This document shows, one piece after another, positions 43,813 through 49,532 of a stretch of DNA of 49,532 bases. The stretch is taken from positions 1 to 49,532 of the forward strand of contig DLLT01000031.1 in NCBI GenBank assembly GCA_002478045.1, written 5' to 3'. The stretch comes from Porphyromonadaceae bacterium UBA7555 (GTDB taxonomy: Bacteria > Bacteroidota > Bacteroidia > Bacteroidales > Muribaculaceae). The notes below the pieces were generated by a model. It did not search any database. It saw only the letters and a list, made by a program, of their open reading frames with translations, and had not been told where the DNA came from. Position numbers and translations under genes: made by a program. Every line of letters begins with the position of its first letter. The stretch's first letter is position 1.

Positions 43813-44808
43813 TCAGACAAAAGTTTGGCTCATCTTGGCCAAGGCCTTGGCCGGGTTGATGCGTCTATATAATATATCATAAACTGCATCCAAGATGGGC
43901 ATAGGTACATGTAGTTCCTTATTGATGTCGTGGATGCACAGCGTGCCGTAGTATCCTTCGGCGGTCTGTTCCATTTCCATCTTGGCGGCTGCCACCGAAT
44001 AGCCGCGTCCTATCATCGCGCCGAAGTTGTGGTTGCGCGAGAAACGCGAATATGCAGTCACCAGCAAGTCGCCCAGGTATACCGAATCCGTAATACGACG
44101 CGGATGAGGTGCGGCAGCATCCAAAAAGCGTTCCATCTCGCGTATGGCGTTGGACACCAGCATTGCCAAAAGGTTGTCGCCCATCTTGATACCGTGGATA
44201 ATTCCGGCGGCTATGGCGTAAATGTTTTTAAGCACTGCGGCATATTGTATGCCGTTGATATCCGTGGATGTTATCGTCTTGACTTTCTTGGATTCCAGGC
44301 ATTTGGCAAATGTCTTGGCATTAGCTTCGGACGGGCTGCCGATTGTCAGGAAACACGAGTGATCAAGTGCCACCTCCTCGGCATGACACGGGCCGGAAAT
44401 CACAAGAATTTGGTTGCGATCGCAGCCGAAATGATCGGCCATATAGTCCGTAATCAAGACATTGTCATCAGGTACAATGCCCTTGACTGCGGACACTATA
44501 GATTTGTCGCTTAAATCGACGGTGATTTTGTCTGTATGTGCTTTGAAATATGGCGACGGCATCGCCAGCAGAAGTGTGTCGCACCGACGGCACATCTCAT
44601 TGATGTCACTGGAGAAGTATATGCGGTTGACGTCAAAGAGGACATCACTTAAATATGCGGGATTGCGTCCCTCGCTTATGAATTGTTCGATACGGTCGTC
44701 ACGGCGCATATACCAATGTATGGTTTCACAGTCTTGTAGCAGTAATTTGGCCAACGCCGTTGCCCAACTACCGCCACCCATGACGCATATATTGCCTGGA
44801 AAAGCCAT
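43813..44808 (-). CDS. gpsA: Glycerol-3-phosphate dehydrogenase [NAD(P)+]
   Basis: The 331-residue enzyme supplies glycerol-3-phosphate for phospholipids. The dinucleotide motif is GGGSWATA at residues 11-18, followed by SAVKGI and the conserved LKNIYAIAAGIIHGIKMGDN. The start at 44808 gives the usual N-terminus; the ATG at 44874 would add 22 residues from the lysS-gpsA gap. Gaps to both neighbours are about 80-100 bases. Confidence 0.96.
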   Translation of the reverse strand: MAFPGNICVMGGGSWATALAKLLLQDCETIHWYMRRDDRIEQFISEGRNPAYLSDVLFDVNRIYFSSDINEMCRRCDTLLLAMPSPYFKAHTDKITVDLSDKSIVSAVKGIVPDDNVLITDYMADHFGCDRNQILVISGPCHAEEVALDHSCFLTIGSPSEANAKTFAKCLESKKVKTITSTDINGIQYAAVLKNIYAIAAGIIHGIKMGDNLLAMLVSNAIREMERFLDAAAPHPRRITDSVYLGDLLVTAYSRFSRNHNFGAMIGRGYSVAAAKMEMEQTAEGYYGTLCIHDINKELHVPMPILDAVYDILYRRINPAKALAKMSQTFV

Positions 44809-44910
44809 AGTAAATTGTATCGAGAGAGGTTGGTTAATTATTTCTTTATCTATAATCACCCGGCACGGGCACATATCGACAGCCGCTATACGCGGCTGTT
44901 CGGCAACAGA

Positions 44911-46653
44911 TTACTGCGCAGCGGCAGCAATCCAAGCACCGACCGTGTCTACGCTCACCGGCTTGAGACCCAACTTATGTTTCTTGTTGAGTCCGCACAA
45001 TTCCTGCTGGAGTTTGACGGCGGTTGCGGCGGCAAGGTCGGCCACGGTATTGATGCCGGCTTTGTTCATTAGGGGCACCCATGCGGCAACTTCGTCCGAG
45101 CCGAGTGCTTCGGCAAATCGCTCGGGGGCATCGCGCTTGACGACCTTCTCGGGACGCATCTGCGGGAAGAAGAGTACTTCCTGTATAGTAGTCTGTCCGG
45201 TCATCAGCATTACAAGGCGGTCCATACCTATACCCATACCGGATGTAGGAGGCATTCCGTACTCGAGAGCGCGGATAAAGTCTTTATCGATAATCATAGC
45301 CTCATCGTCACCCTTCTCGCTCAGACGCATCTGCTCGACAAAGCGTTCGTACTGATCAATGGGGTCGTTGAGTTCGGAGTAAGCGTTGGCCAATTCCTTG
45401 CCATTGACCATAAGCTCAAAGCGTTCGGTCAACTCGGGGTTATTGCGATGACGCTTGGTGAGCGGCGACATCTCTATGGGATAGTCGGTGATAAAGGTAG
45501 GCTGTATGTAGCATCCCTCGCATTTTTCGCCGAAGATTTCGTCTATAAGTTTGCCCTTGCCCATGGACTCGTCTACTTCGATGCCGAGATCTTTGCATAC
45601 CTTGCGGAGTGCGGCCTCGTCCATTCCGGTGATGTCCACACCCGTATGGTCCTTGATGGCCTGCGTCATGGTTACACGTGGGAAAGGAGCTTTGAAGCTT
45701 ATGACATTATCGCCTACACGCACCTCGTCCGTGCCGTTGACGTCACGGCAGATGCGCTCAAGCATGTGCTCGGTGAAGGTCATCATCCAATTGTAGTCCT
45801 TGTATGCTACATATATCTCCATGCATGTAAACTCGGGGTTGTGCGTACGATCCATGCCTTCGTTGCGGAAGTTCTTGGAGAATTCGTACACGCCGTCAAA
45901 GCCTCCTACGATAAGGCGTTTGAGATACAGCTCATCGGCAATACGCAGATATAGCGGAATATCCAGTGCATTGTGATGCGTCACAAATGGACGTGCAGCG
46001 GCGCCACCGGGGATGCTTTGCAGTATCGGGGTCTCAACCTCCATGTATCCGTGCTCATTAAAGTAGTTACGCATGGAGTTGTATACACCTGTACGCTTGA
46101 TGAAGATTTCCTTGACACCATCGTTGACGATAAGGTCGACATAACGACGACGATAGCGCAGTTCGGGATCGTCAAAGCTGTCGTAAGTCTTGCCGTCCTT
46201 CACCTTAACGATAGGCAACGGACGCAACGACTTGCTCAGAAGAGTCATCTCCCGGGCATGTACAGTGATTTCGCCTGTCTGAGTACGAAATACGAAGCCC
46301 TTGAAGCCTACGATGTCGCCGATGTCGAGCAATTTCTTGAACACGACATTGTACATATCCTTGTTTTCGCCCGGACAAATTTCGTCACGTGCGACATACA
46401 CTTGGATGCGACCAACGCTGTCCTGCAGTTCAACAAACGAGGCTTTGCCCATAATGCGGCGGCTCATAATACGCCCGGCGATACACACCTGTAGCTGTTC
46501 GGCGGCATCGTCTTTAAAATTGGCACGAATGTCTGCCGAGGTGGCATCTACGGGATAAAGGGCTGCCGGATAAGGTTCTATACCCATTTGCCGCAGCGTT
46601 GCCAGCGAATTGCGGCGTATCGCTTCTTGTTCGCTAAGTTCGAGGGGATTCAT
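44911..46653 (-). CDS. lysS: Lysyl-tRNA synthetase (class II) with C-terminal extension
   Basis: The 580-residue synthetase has an N-terminal OB-fold for the anticodon (IRANFKDDAAEQLQVCIAGR onward). Class II motif 2 is FRNEGMDRTHNPEFTCMEIY and motif 3 is GMGIGMDRLVMLMTGQ. The usual protein ends soon after motif 3. Here about 70 residues follow (from ERFAEALGSDEVAAW to the end), with AGINTVADLAAATAVKLQQE resembling a helix-hairpin-helix element. I recall similar tails in other Bacteroidales LysS proteins. It heads the leftward operon and has a consensus promoter at 46772-46803. Confidence 0.96.
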   Translation of the reverse strand: MNPLELSEQEAIRRNSLATLRQMGIEPYPAALYPVDATSADIRANFKDDAAEQLQVCIAGRIMSRRIMGKASFVELQDSVGRIQVYVARDEICPGENKDMYNVVFKKLLDIGDIVGFKGFVFRTQTGEITVHAREMTLLSKSLRPLPIVKVKDGKTYDSFDDPELRYRRRYVDLIVNDGVKEIFIKRTGVYNSMRNYFNEHGYMEVETPILQSIPGGAAARPFVTHHNALDIPLYLRIADELYLKRLIVGGFDGVYEFSKNFRNEGMDRTHNPEFTCMEIYVAYKDYNWMMTFTEHMLERICRDVNGTDEVRVGDNVISFKAPFPRVTMTQAIKDHTGVDITGMDEAALRKVCKDLGIEVDESMGKGKLIDEIFGEKCEGCYIQPTFITDYPIEMSPLTKRHRNNPELTERFELMVNGKELANAYSELNDPIDQYERFVEQMRLSEKGDDEAMIIDKDFIRALEYGMPPTSGMGIGMDRLVMLMTGQTTIQEVLFFPQMRPEKVVKRDAPERFAEALGSDEVAAWVPLMNKAGINTVADLAAATAVKLQQELCGLNKKHKLGLKPVSVDTVGAWIAAAAQ

Positions 46654-47106
46654 ATGTTGTTGCTGTATTTTGTTTCATGTATATGCTGTCGCGACCGACT
46701 TTATCGCCAAGACGAAGTCGCGCTTTAGGCGTCATTCGGCTGCATCATTGCCGTTGGGCAATATTCAAGGGCAAAGTTAAGCAAATTTCCCCGGAGTGCC
46801 AAATTGCAATTACGTCTCTCACTTGTGGCCACGGAATTCGGGCGTATTTCGAGCGGATACCGTGCATCTGCTTACTGCTTATTCGCAAGCGCGGACAACG
46901 ATACGCCAAGGCGACAGAGACATGCTCCGATACGATGAAACGCACATATTCAATGTAAATTTAGGAGTTATGAAACATTTTGTAAACACTATAATCCGTC
47001 CTTTGTATGAAAAAAGAAGGAACGGCCTCACAGCAATGGAGGAAGGCCGACGGCAGCGGAGACGCCACCACCTTCGTCCTTTCAAGACATCACTCACCTA
47101 CATAGT
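46654..47106. other. Divergent intergenic region lysS / phosphate transporter
   Basis: These 453 bases hold the leftward lysS promoter (46772-46803) and a 48-codon rightward frame (46970-47116) that overlaps the transporter start. I found no convincing rightward promoter for the transporter. The stretch 46804-46969 shows no other signal. Confidence 0.5.
46772..46803 (-). promoter_or_regulatory. Promoter for lysS (leftward)
   Basis: On the minus strand TTTG (46800-46803) and TAACTTTG (46772-46779) are 20 bases apart, an exact consensus fit. The lysS start at 46653 lies about 115 bases downstream. Confidence 0.8.
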
Positions 47107-47116
47107 ATGGATATAG
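46970..47116 (+). CDS. Possible 48-residue upstream ORF overlapping the phosphate transporter gene
   Basis: The frame opens MKHFVNTIIRPLYEKRRNGL and continues with an Arg/His-rich stretch (EEGRRQRRRHHLRPFKT) to a TAG that overlaps the next start by ten bases. AGGAG occurs just before its ATG, but only two bases away, which is too close for a good ribosome site. It might couple translation to the transporter gene or be chance. Confidence 0.25.
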   Translation: MKHFVNTIIRPLYEKRRNGLTAMEEGRRQRRRHHLRPFKTSLTYIVWI

Positions 47117-49449
47117 TATTTCTTTGTATCATCGTATTTCTGCTGTTATTGGCAGTATTCGATCTTTCGGTAGGCGTCAGCAACGACGCAGTCAACTTTC
47201 TCAACTCTGCCATAGGTTCAAAAGCTGCTCCGCTAAAGCGCATTATCCTCGTTGCAGCCACGGGCGTATTTCTCGGAGCTGCAATGTCAAACGGCATGAT
47301 GGATGTCGCAAGACACGGTATTTTCCGCCCCGAATTTTTCTCCTTTTATGATTTGATATGCATATTCATGGCTGTAATGTGCATCGATATCGTATTGTTG
47401 GACATTTTCAATACGCTGGGTATGCCCACGTCCACCACGGTTTCGCTGGTTTTCGAACTTCTGGGCGCCACCTTCGTGGTCGCATTGTTCAAGACTCACA
47501 GCGACTGCGCCGGGATGAGCGTCGTAGACTTGCTCAACACAGAGAAGGCTCTTACCATCATTCTCGGTATATTCCTCTCGGTAGCGATAGCTTTCTTCTT
47601 CGGTACGGTGATACAATTCCTGACCCGAATGGTCTTCACCTTCCACTTCGGCAGCCACCTCAAATGGACCATAGGCATCTTCGGCGGCCTATGCTGCACA
47701 GCTATCATATACTTTCTTGTCATCAAAGGCATCAAAGACCTGTCCTTCATGACACCACAAGTCAAGGACTGGATACACTCCAACACCGGCATTTTGATGG
47801 TATACTGCTTTGTCGGATTCTCGATACTGATGCAGTTGCTTTACTGGCTCAAAGTCAATGTCTTCAAAGTCGTGGTACTTCTGGGCACTTTTGCACTGGC
47901 TATGGCCTTTGCCGGCAATGACTTGGTCAACTTCATCGGCGTACCGCTCACCGCCTTGGCATCCTTCCAAGACTTTACGGCATCGGGAGCCACAGATGCG
48001 CACGCTTATATGATGGGCGTTCTCAACGGCCCGGCCAATACACCGATATACTTCTTGATAGGCGCGGGTGCAATAATGGTCTTCACTTTGGCCACATCCA
48101 AGAAGGCTCGCAATGTCACCAAAACCCAAAACGGACTTGGAAGTCAGAACAACACCGGCGATGAAATGTTCGGTTCGTCGCGCATAGGACGCCGTCTTGT
48201 GCGGTGGACTCTGTCCGGCATCACCTGGGTAAGCAGCCACACTCCGCTGCGAGTACGTCGCTGGGTGGATAAGCGTTTCAGCATGGAAGGCGTCACCATG
48301 GAGCAAGGACAATCCTTTGACCTTGTGCGCGGCGCCATCAATCTGGTAGTGGCCGGAGCCCTCATAGCCTTGGGCACCTCCCTCAAGTTGCCTCTGTCCA
48401 CAACTTTCGTCACCTTTATGGTAGCCATGGGTACCAGCCTCGCCGACCGCGCATGGGGTCGCGAGAGCGCCGTATTCCGCGTAACAGGCGTTATCAGCGT
48501 CGTTGGCGGATGGTTTATCACCGCCGGCGTGGCATTCATAGGCGCCGGACTGGTGGCTGCATTCATCTACTGGGGCGGACTGTGGACCATCCCCGTAGTC
48601 GCCGCCATTGCCGTAGCTCTGCTTATACACAGCAACCGCCGTTACCGCCAACGCAAAGCCGAAGACGGCGGCGATGCCTTGTTCCAGACCATCCTCAGCA
48701 CCGAGGACGCAGAAGAACGCTGGCCGCTGTTATTGACCTACATCTCTGAGCGTCAGGGCGAGTTCATAACCTTTGCCCGCGAAAGCTTTGACGGAATGAC
48801 CGGAGCGTTCATACACGAAGACGTACATACGCTCGAACGTCTGGATCGCACGCTGTTCCACGAGAAAGATACTCTCAAGAGCGCACGACGCAAAGAAACA
48901 CTATGCTTGCGCCAGCTAACACATCCCACCGCCATCGAAAAGAGCACCTGGTTCCATCTGGCCAACAATTGTTGTATGTCTATGCTCTACAACTTACGCC
49001 GCATCAACGAGGTATGTAAAGAGCACACCGAGAACAATTTCCTGCCGTTGCCCCGGCATTACGTAGCCGAATTCGAAGCCATACGCGCCGGCGCCGACCA
49101 GATCTTCGCCGACACCTTAACCGTCATCTCGGCTCGCGACATAGATGCCGTGCCGCCGATACGACGTCGCTGCGACGAACTTAAGGATCGCATTTCGGAC
49201 GGATACCACCGTCTGCACGAGCAACTGCGCGAAGGCGACCCATCCACAATCACAGTGCTGTACGTTTACCTGAACATGTTGCAAGAGACTCAGGATATGA
49301 TTTCCAACGTTCGTAAGTACTTGCGTGCCTTTGCCAAGTTGTGTGACACCGACAGCCGCATCACCGGGCCGCGCGCAGTCGCTCCGGCGCCTTCCGGAGG
49401 GATGGCCTCGCCCGACCGATTTGCGACTATCGACCAGCGACTTCTATAG
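47107..49449 (+). CDS. PiT-family inorganic phosphate transporter with PhoU-like C-terminal domain
   Basis: The 780-residue product has the two inverted PHO4 signatures: GVSNDAVNFLNSAIGSKA (from residue 23) and AGNDLVNFIGVPLTA (about 268). Also present are STTFVTFMVAMGTSLADRAW and about ten membrane helices. From about residue 528 the protein is soluble and helical (ERWPLLLTYISERQGEFITF, LANNCCMSMLYNLRRINEVC), resembling the PhoU-like (DUF47) regulators that usually accompany PiT as a separate gene. PiT carries metal-phosphate with protons or Na+. Fusion of transporter and regulator-like domain is common in Bacteroidetes. The window ends 83 bases after the stop, with nothing recognisable there. 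Confidence 0.93.
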   Translation: MDIVFLCIIVFLLLLAVFDLSVGVSNDAVNFLNSAIGSKAAPLKRIILVAATGVFLGAAMSNGMMDVARHGIFRPEFFSFYDLICIFMAVMCIDIVLLDIFNTLGMPTSTTVSLVFELLGATFVVALFKTHSDCAGMSVVDLLNTEKALTIILGIFLSVAIAFFFGTVIQFLTRMVFTFHFGSHLKWTIGIFGGLCCTAIIYFLVIKGIKDLSFMTPQVKDWIHSNTGILMVYCFVGFSILMQLLYWLKVNVFKVVVLLGTFALAMAFAGNDLVNFIGVPLTALASFQDFTASGATDAHAYMMGVLNGPANTPIYFLIGAGAIMVFTLATSKKARNVTKTQNGLGSQNNTGDEMFGSSRIGRRLVRWTLSGITWVSSHTPLRVRRWVDKRFSMEGVTMEQGQSFDLVRGAINLVVAGALIALGTSLKLPLSTTFVTFMVAMGTSLADRAWGRESAVFRVTGVISVVGGWFITAGVAFIGAGLVAAFIYWGGLWTIPVVAAIAVALLIHSNRRYRQRKAEDGGDALFQTILSTEDAEERWPLLLTYISERQGEFITFARESFDGMTGAFIHEDVHTLERLDRTLFHEKDTLKSARRKETLCLRQLTHPTAIEKSTWFHLANNCCMSMLYNLRRINEVCKEHTENNFLPLPRHYVAEFEAIRAGADQIFADTLTVISARDIDAVPPIRRRCDELKDRISDGYHRLHEQLREGDPSTITVLYVYLNMLQETQDMISNVRKYLRAFAKLCDTDSRITGPRAVAPAPSGGMASPDRFATIDQRLL

Positions 49450-49532
49450 CCACCAATATTTGGGCGTCAGATAAAAGCGCTTGCCGATGAGGACGCTACA
49501 AGACCAAATAACGTACACAATACAACGAATGC

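Noticed and set aside
1..49532. tRNA, rRNA, 4.5S RNA, RNase P RNA, CRISPR arrays, insertion sequences, toxin-antitoxin or phage-defence modules
   Set aside because: None of the conserved cores (T-loop GGTTCGAATCC-type segments with matching acceptor stems, regular repeat-spacer units, transposase or integrase motifs) was found in the non-coding stretches on either strand by eye.

Overview
The window is about 49.5 kb of chromosome from a member of the order Bacteroidales. Three things point there. At least nine promoters fit the Bacteroidetes pattern of a TTG/TTTG box 19-21 bases before TAnnTTTG. Several gene products have Bacteroidales-type architectures (fused SecDF, DUF3256, DUF4369-thioredoxin lipoprotein, plug-less barrel next to a TPR protein, LysS with a C-terminal extension). 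Start codons generally lack a Shine-Dalgarno sequence. The fairly high GC content and the protein style suggest a gut Muribaculaceae-like lineage, but that last step is inference.

Layout, left to right. Positions 1-407 hold the 3' end of a truncated RHS/YD-repeat gene. Then come ychF (549-1652), a large TPR protein with a beta-barrel partner (1956-6870), an NfeD/SPFH membrane pair (6984-8474), secDF (8631-11555), an OmpA-family porin-like protein behind a 665-base leader region (12221-13414), and a membrane flavin/iron-sulfur protein (13591-15399). Next are greA, a HIT hydrolase and a thioredoxin-fold lipoprotein (15798-17898), metK (18357-19664), a 57-residue basic protein (19963-20136), a PpiD-like foldase (20317-22536) and a DEAD-box helicase (22787-24787).

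A tight five-gene cluster follows: DUF3256, xseA, xseB, ybaK-type deacylase and aroC (24885-28773). After it lie a small barrel protein, a membrane-anchored TPR protein, a MATE exporter and a second DEAD-box helicase (28902-33303). The DUF177-rpmF-fabH-era-der cluster (33482-37947) couples a ribosomal protein, fatty acid initiation and two ribosome-assembly GTPases. Then come asd (38130-39149) and a CPA2 antiporter (39258-41402). A strong shared terminator separates the antiporter from a leftward operon lysS-gpsA-pgi-murI (46653 down to 41499). The window ends with a PiT-type phosphate transporter carrying a PhoU-like tail (47107-49449).

Most of this is housekeeping: envelope assembly (SecDF, PpiD-like, OmpA, barrels, TPRs), translation and ribosome maturation (YchF, Era, Der, L32, DUF177, LysS, two RNA helicases), precursor supply (MetK, AroC, Asd, GpsA, Pgi, MurI, FabH) and ion transport. 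I see no tRNA, rRNA, CRISPR array, insertion sequence or phage module, and no clear defence system. The features most worth a second look are small or non-coding: the isolated 57-residue protein between long hairpins, a possible structured leader before greA, the long leader of the OmpA gene, short ORFs before metK and before the phosphate transporter, a doubly flavinylated polyferredoxin without a ferredoxin tail, and a thioredoxin-fold lipoprotein without its catalytic cysteines.
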